This document shows positions 1 to 6,896 of a DNA stretch of 11,191 bases, in pieces. The position numbers were made by a program, and so were the translations under genes. Position 1 is the stretch's first letter, and the number at the start of each line of letters is the position of its first letter. The notes under the pieces are model-generated. The model saw only the letters and a program-made list of their open reading frames with translations. It had not been told where the DNA came from and made no database searches. Source of the DNA: Alphaproteobacteria bacterium (lineage in GTDB: Bacteria; Pseudomonadota; Alphaproteobacteria; Sphingomonadales; Emcibacteraceae); the NCBI GenBank assembly GCA_002401545.1, contig NVTJ01000086.1, positions 1 to 11,191 on the forward strand. Direction: 5' to 3'.

Positions 1-183
1 CTCTAATCATGAAACACAGAAGAATCAATTTCTCGCATCACGTCAACATGTTTCTCGGGTCCTCGAGGATTCTGTGTATATATGAAATATATATATAATA
101 TTAGTTATATTTATGATTTGTTCTTATAATATTTTTTATAGATACTGCCGCCATCGCCTGCCACGACTGCCGATTCTGCTGAA
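1..183. other. AT-rich non-coding left edge, downstream of cckA
   Basis: No convincing gene is visible here. Short open frames run in from the left edge (one plus-strand frame stays open until a TGA at 83-85), but they are too short to identify and could be the tail of an off-window gene or chance. Positions 78-140 are almost pure A/T with TATAAT-like strings on both strands. An 8-bp inverted repeat, ACACAGAA at 14-21 and TTCTGTGT at 70-77, brackets 48 nt. A small hairpin, GATTC (172-176) with GAATC (181-185), touches the cckA stop codon, but no T-run follows it on the minus strand, so it is not a standard intrinsic terminator. Confidence 0.5.
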
Positions 184-2643
184 TCAGGCGCTTTCCAGTA
201 TCTCTTTAACCTGCTCCGCAAGCTGTTTGAGGCTAAAGGGTTTGGGCAGGAAGTGGAAATCCTCCTCACCCGGGGTTTTGTCGAAGACATCTTCCGCATA
301 GCCTGAAATAAAGATTACCTTCAGTTTATGGTTGGTTTCACGGATGCGGCGCACCAGCGTCGGGCCATCCATTATGGGCATCACCACATCACTGATCAAA
401 AGATCCAGCTCATCCTCAATCTTTTCAAACAGCTCCAGTGCCGCCTCGCCACTATTGGCCTCATAGACATTATAGCCTTTGTTTTTAAGGGCTCTGGAGG
501 CAAACATACGCACCGCGTCCTCATCCTCTACCAGTAATATTGTCCCTTTTCCGGTCAGGTCCCTGGTTGTTTTCTCCGGGGCGGGTTCTTTGGCTTCCAC
601 GGCCTCTTTCGGGACTTCTTTATGGACGGGCAGGTAAATACTGAATGTTGTTCCCCGGCCAATTTCACTGGTCGGGAAAATAAAACCGCCGGTCTGCTTG
701 ACAATGCCATAAACTGTCGACAGGCCAAGGCCGGTGCCTTTACCCACCTCCTTGGTGGTGAAAAACGGCTCGAAAATCTTGCCCAGATGTGCTGACGAAA
801 TACCGCAGCCGGTATCTTCCACCTCCAGCAGCACATAATCATTGGGCGGCATAACCTGATAACGTTTGCTGAGAACTCTGGATTCCTTCAAAGCAATATT
901 ACGGGTCCGTATGGAAATTTTGCCGTGATTATCCATGGCATCCCGGGCATTGACACAAAGGTTAATGATCACCTGTTCCATCTGCCCCTGATCCGCCTTG
1001 ACATAGCCAAGGTCACGGCCATGCTTCATTTCAAGTTCGATATTATCGCCAATCAGGCGACCAAGAAGGTTGGATAGTTCCGCCAGAACATCGGTGATCA
1101 TCAGCACCTTTGGCCGCAGGGTCTGCTGGCGGGAAAAAGCCAGAAGCTGGCGCACCAGATTTGCCGCCCGGCTGGCATTCTGCTTGACCTGGATAATATC
1201 GGAAAAAGACTGATCCCCCGGACCGTGCCGCACCAGAAGCAAATCACTGAAGCCGATGATCGCGGTCAGCAGGTTATTAAAGTCATGGGCAATCCCGCCG
1301 GCAAGCTGTCCCACGGCCTGCATTTTCTGGGACTGGGCGAATTGTAATTCCAGATTCTTCTGTTCCGTCGTATCAATCAGATATAAAATCACCACCTTGT
1401 CATGATCGTCAAATTTATTAAGGCGGGTGATATATATCTGGCCATGCTTTTCCCCCTTGCCCTTAAATCCCAGGTCGGCGATGGAACTGGCCAGGCCTGT
1501 TTTCAGGGTCGCCTTAATCTGATCGTAAAATTCTTTATATTCCTCCGGGTCGATGATATGCTGCAGACTACGGGTGTTTTTAATGTCCAGTTCCAGAACA
1601 TATTCCCGGAAAATATGATTTCTTTCCAGAACCTCCCCCTGCTCGCTAACGATGGCAATACCAATAGGAGATTCCCGGAAAAAACGATCAAAATTAATAT
1701 TTTCTGTGTCGGTATCATTTGCCATTACCTCGGACTGACAGGAAAAAACCTGACAAATCCTTAATGGCCCATCCGCCACAGCCAGCGGGGGGTCATTGTC
1801 CTTATGATCCCCCAATATTGCCTCAAAGGGCAGAAATTCCAGTAAAATATCTTCGCCAGACAATGTTCGTACCTGAATTTGTCCATTCAACTGTTTCGGG
1901 GCAATGGCACAAAAATCAGACAGAGGGCGCGGCAACCGCAAGTCTTCAACAGATCGTCCTGTCATCCAATGAAGAAGCATGTCATTGGCATAAATAATCT
2001 GCCCCTCATCCGACACCGCAATCAGACCGCAATCGCCGCAGTCCAGAAAACTACCCAGCTGTTCCAGACTGAATTCATGGCCAGACCGCCGCATATGCCC
2101 CCCCGGCAATTCAGATGTCACACCGGAGAATATCCAGCTGATAAAGTCTTCCTGTCCTGTTTTACGGCTCAGGGTTACTTCGGCATATTTTGTTTCATCT
2201 TCCCCGGAAAGCAACTGAATAATCCGCGATTGCCCGCTGTCCCTGTCCAATGTGGCAAGAGCGTCCTTCAAAAAATGCCCCTGCTCGCCCGTCATCATTT
2301 CCATGGGGGATAAAACCTCTCTTTTAAGGCTCTCTTTCAGGAAAAGACGGTATGGCATGTTGCAATAAACCATATCCCCCTCAAGGGAGGTAATGACCTG
2401 TGGCCGTTCCATCCGGCTCACAGCGGGCGGTTCGGAAAGTGCCGCAGGCGTGTCGCAACCGGAATAAAGGCACCTGCCGATCATTATGGCGCTCATGACG
2501 AGGCTGGTGGCGGCCAGGAAATAACCCATGGCCGGATTGCCCAAAACCATACCAAATATAATGCCGGCCAGGGACATAAGCCCGCCTATACCGCCAATGG
2601 TAATCAGAAATGGATAATCGACTGATACAGGTCGTAAATTCAT
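184..2643 (-). CDS. cckA: CckA-type hybrid sensor histidine kinase/response regulator
   Basis: This is an 819-residue membrane-anchored hybrid kinase. Two hydrophobic segments (about 11-35 and 39-58) open the protein, followed by PAS-like sensor regions (about 195-300 and 318-425). The HisKA dimerisation helix carries the phospho-acceptor His453 in AHDFNNLL. The ATPase domain shows the N box (NLCVNARDA, Asn565), G1 (DTGCGI, Asp610), the F box (FEPFFTT) and G2 (GTGLGLS). A receiver domain closes the protein, with acidic pocket E706-D707-E708, phospho-acceptor Asp752 in SDVVMP, Ser780 and Lys801. The HisKA core and the receiver ending FLPKPFSLKQLA are typical of CckA, which in Caulobacter passes phosphate through ChpT to CtrA and CpdR. 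At 819 residues it is longer than Caulobacter CckA (about 690), the extra length lying before the kinase core. It is last in the flagellar run, 49 nt after flhB. No terminator was recognised downstream. Confidence 0.93.
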   Translation of the reverse strand: MNLRPVSVDYPFLITIGGIGGLMSLAGIIFGMVLGNPAMGYFLAATSLVMSAIMIGRCLYSGCDTPAALSEPPAVSRMERPQVITSLEGDMVYCNMPYRLFLKESLKREVLSPMEMMTGEQGHFLKDALATLDRDSGQSRIIQLLSGEDETKYAEVTLSRKTGQEDFISWIFSGVTSELPGGHMRRSGHEFSLEQLGSFLDCGDCGLIAVSDEGQIIYANDMLLHWMTGRSVEDLRLPRPLSDFCAIAPKQLNGQIQVRTLSGEDILLEFLPFEAILGDHKDNDPPLAVADGPLRICQVFSCQSEVMANDTDTENINFDRFFRESPIGIAIVSEQGEVLERNHIFREYVLELDIKNTRSLQHIIDPEEYKEFYDQIKATLKTGLASSIADLGFKGKGEKHGQIYITRLNKFDDHDKVVILYLIDTTEQKNLELQFAQSQKMQAVGQLAGGIAHDFNNLLTAIIGFSDLLLVRHGPGDQSFSDIIQVKQNASRAANLVRQLLAFSRQQTLRPKVLMITDVLAELSNLLGRLIGDNIELEMKHGRDLGYVKADQGQMEQVIINLCVNARDAMDNHGKISIRTRNIALKESRVLSKRYQVMPPNDYVLLEVEDTGCGISSAHLGKIFEPFFTTKEVGKGTGLGLSTVYGIVKQTGGFIFPTSEIGRGTTFSIYLPVHKEVPKEAVEAKEPAPEKTTRDLTGKGTILLVEDEDAVRMFASRALKNKGYNVYEANSGEAALELFEKIEDELDLLISDVVMPIMDGPTLVRRIRETNHKLKVIFISGYAEDVFDKTPGEEDFHFLPKPFSLKQLAEQVKEILESA

Positions 2644-2692
2644 ATTTTTTATAACTCACTGGTCAGGGAATAAAATATAACAACAGGATAGC

Positions 2693-3787
2693 CTATATCT
2701 CAGAGGCCGTATAGGTGGCGGCTTCACCTTTCTTGAGGCGCATGATATATCCGATCACCTCGGCAACGGCTTTATAATGATCTTCCTGAATTTCCTCGTC
2801 CACCTCAACAGTGGCCGACAACGCCCGGGCAAGGGCGGGATTTTCAAGAATGGGAATATTATTCTCCCGGGCCACCTCCCGGATTTTAAGCGCAATATGA
2901 TCCACCCCCTTGGCAACGACCATGGGCACGTCCATTTTCTCATTGTCGTATTTCAGGGCAACCGCATAATGGGTCGGATTGGTCACCACAACATCCGCAT
3001 CCGGAACGGCGGCCATCATACGATTTCTGGCACGCTCCTGACGGATCTGGCGCAGGCGGGCCTTCACATGGGGGTCACCATCGGTCTGTTTTAACTCGTC
3101 CTTCACTTCCTGCTTCGTCATACGCATTTTTTTCAGATGCTGAAATTTCTGAAACATAAAATCAAGGCCGGCAATGACCGCCATCACCGCAACCACCCCG
3201 CCCAGAATGCGTAACACCATAATATATATGACATCCGCCACCTGACCGGGGTCCTTGGTCATCATCTGCTCCAGCCGGTCACGTTCCGGCCATACCAGAA
3301 ACAGCACTATACTGCCCACGATAATAATCTTGATAACAGATTTTGTAATTTCAACAAAATTCTGCATTGAAAACAACCGCTTAAGACCGGCAAGCGGGGA
3401 AATCTTGCTCAACTTCGGTATGATTTTTTCCGTGGTGAGTATGGGGGGATGCTGGATCACTGCCCCCAGAAATGCCCCGATCATCAAAATAATAACCGGA
3501 AGGGTCATATAGCCAAAAACACCGCCGACAACCTCGGCAGCGAAATCATACAAATTATTGCCATCCATAGCCACGCTGTAGGAAGAGGCCAAAACACCAC
3601 CAAGGATTTCCCTGATGCCCGCCATGGTGGATTTTGCCGAAACAATGATGATCACGGTCATAGAAAACAGGATAAACCAATGCCTGACTTCCTGCGATTT
3701 GGCTACCTCTCCCTTTTCCTGCGCCTCCTGCAGTTTTTTGGCCGTTGGCTCTTCGGTTTTCTGGGATTCGTCCTGTTCTTCTGCCAT
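2693..3787 (-). CDS. flhB: Flagellar export apparatus protein FlhB (substrate-specificity switch)
   Basis: FlhB sits in the inner membrane as part of the flagellar type III export gate and switches export from rod/hook to filament substrates. The protein is 364 residues, normal for the family. A charged N-terminus with the family start motif (QKTEEPTAKKLQEAQEKGEV) precedes four hydrophobic segments at about 36-52, 85-110, 150-167 and 185-209. The conserved linker with MTKQEVKDELKQ follows, then the cytoplasmic domain with the autocleavage motif NPTH at 270-273 (cleavage is known to occur between Asn and Pro) and YAVALKYD just after it. All the residues needed for the switch are therefore present. 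It starts 6 nt after fliR with a GGGG-rich ribosome-binding stretch, and cckA follows 49 nt later. The C-terminal domain has a stand-alone relative encoded at 6287-6598. Confidence 0.97.
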   Translation of the reverse strand: MAEEQDESQKTEEPTAKKLQEAQEKGEVAKSQEVRHWFILFSMTVIIIVSAKSTMAGIREILGGVLASSYSVAMDGNNLYDFAAEVVGGVFGYMTLPVIILMIGAFLGAVIQHPPILTTEKIIPKLSKISPLAGLKRLFSMQNFVEITKSVIKIIIVGSIVLFLVWPERDRLEQMMTKDPGQVADVIYIMVLRILGGVVAVMAVIAGLDFMFQKFQHLKKMRMTKQEVKDELKQTDGDPHVKARLRQIRQERARNRMMAAVPDADVVVTNPTHYAVALKYDNEKMDVPMVVAKGVDHIALKIREVARENNIPILENPALARALSATVEVDEEIQEDHYKAVAEVIGYIMRLKKGEAATYTASEI

Positions 3788-3793
3788 CTGACC

Positions 3794-4555
3794 CTACCCC
3801 TGATATAAAAAAACGCTCATGGCATTTTCCATATATTGCAGGAACCAGTTCATAGCAGCGGCAAGAACAATTCCCAGGATCATGAAACCGGCAGCAATAT
3901 TCAGCGGCATGGCAATAAAAAATACCTGAAGCTGTGGCATAAGCCGCGCCAGAATACCCAGACCAATATTAAAAATCAGGCCATAAACAATGAAGGGCGA
4001 TGCAATCTGCACCCCCAGAAGAAAGGAATTCGCCACCGTATCCACCACTATTTCCGCAAAATCATTCATCTTCAATTCCGCGCCAACGGGAAACAATATA
4101 TAACTGTCATACATGGCAGAAATCATCATATGGTGCATATTGGTAATGAAAATCAATACCACCGCCATTAATGTCAGGAAAGTAGACATCAGCGCGCTTT
4201 GCCCCCCCTGTGCCGGGTCGAAAGCCTGAGCGATGGCAAGGCCGGTCTGCATGGCCATAATGGTGCCGGCGATATGAAGCGCACTCATCAAAAGCTTTAT
4301 GGCTGATCCGATCAGGACTCCGATCAGGACCTCAAAAACAATCAATACCGCCAGCATGATAGGAGAGGCCGGCATGGGGGGCAATATACTGCGGACCGAT
4401 GAATATATCAGCAGCGATATCGAAAGCGCCATGATCAGGCGAACACGCTGGGGAATGGCGGTCTCCCCCAGCGCAGGAAGCAGCATAACCATCGCCCCCA
4501 ACCGGGAAAAAACCAGCAGAAAAGCGAATAGCTCAGTAGGAAGAAGGTCAGCCAA
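3794..4555 (-). CDS. fliR: Flagellar biosynthetic protein FliR, TTG start
   Basis: FliR is a membrane component of the flagellar export gate, forming the FliPQR channel with FliP and FliQ. The 253-residue product has several long hydrophobic helices (for example about 7-30, 38-55, 66-90, 122-141, 178-200 and 215-240). It carries family motifs: LPALGETAIPQRVRL near the N-terminus, GLAIAQAFDPAQGGQS around 105-120 and NMHHMMISAM around 139-148. The start codon is TTG at 4553-4555. An in-frame TAA lies only one codon upstream, and the next internal ATG would remove the first helix, so TTG is the only sensible start. The gene overlaps the end of fliQ by 8 nt, which suggests translational coupling; flhB follows after 6 nt. 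Confidence 0.95.
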   Translation of the reverse strand: MADLLPTELFAFLLVFSRLGAMVMLLPALGETAIPQRVRLIMALSISLLIYSSVRSILPPMPASPIMLAVLIVFEVLIGVLIGSAIKLLMSALHIAGTIMAMQTGLAIAQAFDPAQGGQSALMSTFLTLMAVVLIFITNMHHMMISAMYDSYILFPVGAELKMNDFAEIVVDTVANSFLLGVQIASPFIVYGLIFNIGLGILARLMPQLQVFFIAMPLNIAAGFMILGIVLAAAMNWFLQYMENAMSVFLYQG

Positions 4556-4814
4556 GATTTATAATCCGTTCCGCAATAAGCGTCATAAAATCCCCCATGG
4601 TCTGCCCCATGAAAGGTAAAAATATAAACAGGGAGATAAAGATGGCGATTATTTTAGGAACAAATGTCAGGGTCATTTCCTGAATCTGCGTCAAGGCCTG
4701 AAACAGGGCAATGGTCAGTCCGACAGATAAAGCCACCAGCATAACAGGACCAGACACCTTGATTAAAACCCAGATGCTTTCCCGTGCAACGTCCAATACC
4801 TCCGCCCCGTTCAT
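4548..4814 (-). CDS. fliQ: Flagellar biosynthetic protein FliQ
   Basis: FliQ is the small export-gate subunit that packs around FliP and FliR in the flagellar type III secretion channel. The 88-residue length is the family norm. Two membrane helices at about 16-37 and 52-72 are joined by the highly conserved LFQALTQIQEMTLTFVPK segment. The ATG at 4812-4814 gives a full-length family match, although the upstream Shine-Dalgarno is weak (an AAGA-like stretch). The gene lies 60 nt after fliE, and its last 8 nt overlap fliR. The order fliQ-fliR-flhB is common in bacterial flagellar operons. Confidence 0.96.
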   Translation of the reverse strand: MNGAEVLDVARESIWVLIKVSGPVMLVALSVGLTIALFQALTQIQEMTLTFVPKIIAIFISLFIFLPFMGQTMGDFMTLIAERIINLG

Positions 4815-4874
4815 AATTTATCTTTCTTAAAATTTATGGAGAACCACATGATTGCCGGAAAAACCACCCCAATG

Positions 4875-5177
4875 CTATATGGGCATCTTGATAATATCCT
4901 GATAAGCGGCGATCACCTTGTCCCGCACCGCCACAACCGTTTCCAGCACCATTTCAGCATTCTGTACAGATGTCACCACATCCACAAGGTCCGCCTTGCC
5001 GTTCATGGCTTCAATGCCCGTATTCGCGCTGACGTTAATTGCATCAGAGGTATCGGTGATAGCCGATTTCAGAACTTCTGAAAATGTGCCGGTACCTTGC
5101 CCGCGTCCCGTTCCAATGCCTTGATTTTTAATCACATTGGCATAGGCATTCGCGGCATCAAGAGCTTTAATATTCAT
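4875..5177 (-). CDS. fliE: Flagellar hook-basal body complex protein FliE
   Basis: FliE links the MS ring to the proximal rod and is one of the first proteins exported through the gate. The product is 100 residues, typical for the family. The C-terminal half carries the diagnostic pattern: a helical region with DLVDVVTSVQNAEMVLETVVAVRDKVIAAYQDI, ending KMPI. The N-terminal part (about 1-35) is Gly/Gln-rich and poorly conserved, as is usual. An AGGA sits 7 nt upstream of the ATG. It follows flgC by 23 nt, giving the common flgB-flgC-fliE order of rod genes, and precedes fliQ by 60 nt, the widest gap in this run. Confidence 0.94.
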   Translation of the reverse strand: MNIKALDAANAYANVIKNQGIGTGRGQGTGTFSEVLKSAITDTSDAINVSANTGIEAMNGKADLVDVVTSVQNAEMVLETVVAVRDKVIAAYQDIIKMPI

Positions 5178-5200
5178 CGTTTCGTCCTGTATATTTCAAA

Positions 5201-5608
5201 TTATCTCAACAGATCAAGGGTTCGCATCATCATATTCTTTGATACCTCAATGGAATTAAGATTGGCCTCATATGAGCGTTGTGACTGCTTCATATCCATG
5301 GCCTCGATAAGGCCGTTCACGTTCGGCGTCTTGATGTAACCATTTTCATCTGCCGCCGGATGGCCCGGCTCATAGCGCAGACCAAAATCCGACTTGTCAA
5401 AGGTTACCCTGTTGACCTTCACACGGGTGATGCCCATTTCACTGTCCAGAGCATTGATGAATGTCACCGTTTTGCGGCGATAAGGGTCAACATCCGGTGA
5501 CAGGGCAACGGAACCGGAATTGGCAAGATTTTCCGCAATAACCCTCATACGAGTGCTTTGCACTTTCATACCGGCGGCAGAAATCATCATTGCTTTGGAT
5601 AAATCCAT
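5201..5608 (-). CDS. flgC: Flagellar proximal rod protein FlgC
   Basis: FlgC is a proximal-rod subunit of the flagellar basal body, exported by the type III gate and assembled in the periplasm. The 135-residue protein has the N-terminal rod/hook signature (AAGMKVQSTRMRVIAENLAN, about 11-30), the YRRKTVTF segment near 43-50, GYIKTPNVN near 90-98, and a C-terminal helix containing QRSYEANLN and ending MMMRTLDLL, typical of FlgC. An AGGAG lies 7 nt before the ATG. The gene is 34 nt after flgB and 23 nt before fliE. Confidence 0.96.
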   Translation of the reverse strand: MDLSKAMMISAAGMKVQSTRMRVIAENLANSGSVALSPDVDPYRRKTVTFINALDSEMGITRVKVNRVTFDKSDFGLRYEPGHPAADENGYIKTPNVNGLIEAMDMKQSQRSYEANLNSIEVSKNMMMRTLDLLR

Positions 5609-5642
5609 AGGATCACTCCTTTAAAATATTTTCTTTTCAGCT

Positions 5643-6059
5643 TTATCTGTCTCGGCCGATCGCTATCTTGATCATGGAGACATGCTTGCGATATAAATTT
5701 ACCGCCAAACCATAATTCATCTGCGTTTCAGCCATTTTAATCAATTCATCTTCAAGATTGACCGCATTGCCATCCTGCGCACTCATGGCAAATTTAGTAT
5801 CCTGAACCTTGGTTTCATAACTATTCCCCGACCCGCCCGCAACGGACATATGCCCGCGTGCCGTGGTCTGCATACGCAAACCGCCGGTGGCGCCTGTCTG
5901 GTCCAAATGTGCCTTGAAGCTGATTTTCTTCAGATCCTTGGGGATATATCCCGGAGTATTGGCGTTGGCAATATTCTGTGCCAGGACCTTTTGTCGTTCC
6001 GCGAGCCAGCTCATCTTCTGATTCAGGGAACTGAAAAGAGAAATAGATTTCAGGTCCAT
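5643..6059 (-). CDS. flgB: Flagellar proximal rod protein FlgB
   Basis: FlgB is the proximal-rod subunit that sits next to FliE at the base of the flagellar rod. The product is 138 residues. The N-terminal signature LAQNIANANTPGY (26-38) is characteristic of rod proteins, and the C-terminal region contains the MAETQMNYGLAVNLYRKHVSMIKIAIG pattern of FlgB. The middle (about 48-80) is variable and Gly-rich. It is the first gene of the minus-strand run, facing a 227-nt divergent promoter region; an AGGA lies 9 nt before the ATG. Because the genes behind it are closely spaced, its promoter probably drives at least flgB to flhB and perhaps cckA. Confidence 0.95.
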   Translation of the reverse strand: MDLKSISLFSSLNQKMSWLAERQKVLAQNIANANTPGYIPKDLKKISFKAHLDQTGATGGLRMQTTARGHMSVAGGSGNSYETKVQDTKFAMSAQDGNAVNLEDELIKMAETQMNYGLAVNLYRKHVSMIKIAIGRDR

Positions 6060-6170
6060 CTTATTTTATCCTAAATACCATACGCCACCCTGTAAAATGG
6101 CTAAAGTTTTAGTAGAATATACTATAGTGTTAAGCATACACCATAATTAACCCATTGTGGAACCGGAAAA

Positions 6171-6185
6171 TTAACAATTTGTTAA
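6171..6185. promoter_or_regulatory. Putative CtrA-binding box TTAA-N7-TTAA
   Basis: The string TTAACAATTTGTTAA is an exact TTAA-N7-TTAA, the known spacing of full CtrA sites, and is nearly a perfect palindrome (TTAAC-N5-GTTAA). It lies about 100 nt upstream of the plus-strand operon and about 112 nt upstream of flgB. Two TTAA tetramers can arise by chance in a sequence this AT-rich, so the call rests on the combination of exact spacing, overlap with a good -35 element, flagellar targets and the CckA kinase gene in the same window. Confidence 0.5.
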
Positions 6186-6199
6186 GATTATGGGATAAT
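6171..6199 (+). promoter_or_regulatory. Predicted sigma-70-type promoter for the FlhB-like/fliO/fliP operon
   Basis: A -35 element TTAACA (6171-6176, 5 of 6 matches to TTGACA) is followed by a 17-nt spacer and a -10 element GATAAT (6194-6199, 5 of 6 matches to TATAAT). Transcription would begin near 6206, giving a leader of about 80 nt before the ATG at 6287. The -35 element is embedded in the putative CtrA box, the arrangement known for CtrA-activated promoters in Caulobacter. Confidence 0.6.
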
Positions 6200-6286
6200 A
6201 TAAAATTTTAATAAATATTATAGTTTATAATTTAGGGCAGCTGTGATTATTATCAGCTAAAATTATCAGGCTTAACCGGAATTAAG

Positions 6287-6598
6287 ATGGCAACAGAAAA
6301 AAAAGACCAGAGACAAAAGGCTGTCGCCCTGAAGCAGGACGGCCAGCGATCAGACATTCCGCGCATCACCGCCAGCGGCGTCGGCAAGAACGCCGAAAAG
6401 ATTCTAAGAATTGCCTTCGATAATAATATCAAAGTCAGAACGGACGAAGATCTGGTGGCAATATTATCTGCCTTTGATGTGGATAGTTATATTCCGCTGG
6501 CGGCTTTGCAGCCCGTATCTGAAATATTAAGCTATCTCTATAATGAAAATATTCGCCTGAGCGAAGAAAAATCCATGACCGGGAAAGGAAGCTCATAA
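6287..6598 (+). CDS. Small FlhB C-terminal-domain-like protein (export apparatus switch family)
   Basis: This 103-residue soluble protein has no membrane helix or signal peptide. Residues about 11-90 align by eye with residues 274-352 of the FlhB encoded at 2693-3787. KAVALKQDGQRSDIPRITAS matches YAVALKYDNEKMDVPMVVAK, then GV...A.KI...A..NNI and the alternating hydrophobic pattern up to VSEILSYLY (FlhB: VAEVIGYIM). The four transmembrane segments and the NPTH cleavage motif are absent, so it starts where the post-cleavage fragment of FlhB would start. Stand-alone FlhB-C-like proteins (FlhX in Helicobacter; small EscU/YscU/HrcU-family entries elsewhere) are known, and FlhX can substitute for the FlhB C-fragment. 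A role in the export gate is inferred from this and from coupling with fliO, whose ATG is 1 nt after this stop. The start has a GGA 6 nt upstream. Confidence 0.8.
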   Translation: MATEKKDQRQKAVALKQDGQRSDIPRITASGVGKNAEKILRIAFDNNIKVRTDEDLVAILSAFDVDSYIPLAALQPVSEILSYLYNENIRLSEEKSMTGKGSS

Positions 6599-6599
6599 T

Positions 6600-6896
6600 A
6601 TGGAAGTGAGTAGCTATTTCCAGTTTATCATGGCGTTGCTTTTTGTCCTCGCGCTGATTTTACTCTTCGCTTATGGCGCCAAAAAATTCGGCCTTATGGC
6701 CCGCGTCACCATCAATTCGGCAAAAACCCGGGATAAAAGACTGGATATCGTTGAAATTCTGCCCATTGACGCCCGGAGAAAGCTCATGCTCATCCGCCGT
6801 GATGATGTGGAACATCTGGTCATATTGGGCACAGACCGGGATATTGTCATCGAACGAAATATAAGGCTAAAAACCGGGGAAAACGGAAATTCATGA
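6600..6896 (+). CDS. fliO: Flagellar biosynthetic protein FliO
   Basis: FliO is a small membrane protein that helps FliP fold and assemble into the export gate. The 98-residue product has one membrane helix (about 8-26), followed by a short basic stretch and a cytoplasmic domain with the FliO pattern RLDIVEILPIDARRKLMLIRRDDVEHLVILG (about 47-77). The assignment rests on this pattern, its size and its position directly before fliP. An AGGAA lies 9 nt before the ATG. It begins 1 nt after the FlhB-like gene and its stop overlaps the fliP start (ATGA at 6893-6896), so the three genes look translationally coupled. Confidence 0.88.
   Translation: MEVSSYFQFIMALLFVLALILLFAYGAKKFGLMARVTINSAKTRDKRLDIVEILPIDARRKLMLIRRDDVEHLVILGTDRDIVIERNIRLKTGENGNS

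Larger units (their letters stand above)
6060..6286. promoter_or_regulatory. Divergent flagellar promoter region (flgB / FlhB-like operon)
   Basis: This 227-nt non-coding, very AT-rich region separates two flagellar operons read in opposite directions. It contains the CtrA-box promoter for the plus-strand operon (listed separately). It also has a near half-site TTAACCCAT at 6147-6155, an 8-bp direct repeat ATTATCAG at 6249-6256 and 6262-6269, a small stem AGCTG (6239-6243) / CAGCT (6254-6258) in the putative leader, and an imperfect inverted repeat CTTAA-N6-TTAAG at 6271-6286 just before the ATG. For the flgB direction I could not find a convincing -35/-10 pair or a sigma-54 motif; TATAGT (minus strand, 6126-6121) is only a loose -10 candidate. 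Confidence 0.75.

Noticed and set aside
14..77. Inverted repeat ACACAGAA / TTCTGTGT that could mark an insertion-sequence end or attachment site
   Set aside because: Only 8 bp, no target duplication, transposase or integrase nearby; expected occasionally by chance.
1..85. Open reading frame entering from the left edge on the plus strand, ending at TGA 83-85, and short minus-strand frames over the same bases
   Set aside because: Fewer than 30 residues are visible, no recognisable motif, and all compete with each other; cannot be told from chance.
172..185. GATTC-TGCT-GAATC hairpin as the cckA terminator
   Set aside because: Five-bp stem overlapping the stop codon with no T-run following on the minus strand.
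1402..2313. Long plus-strand open frames opposite cckA (also opposite flhB, fliR, the aldolase and rpoA)
   Set aside because: They are antisense shadows of strongly supported genes, have no family resemblance and lack sensible start contexts.
6071..6087. TGGC-containing string upstream of flgB considered as a sigma-54 (-24/-12) promoter
   Set aside because: After the GG the required GC at the -12 position is missing (TT is found at the right spacing).
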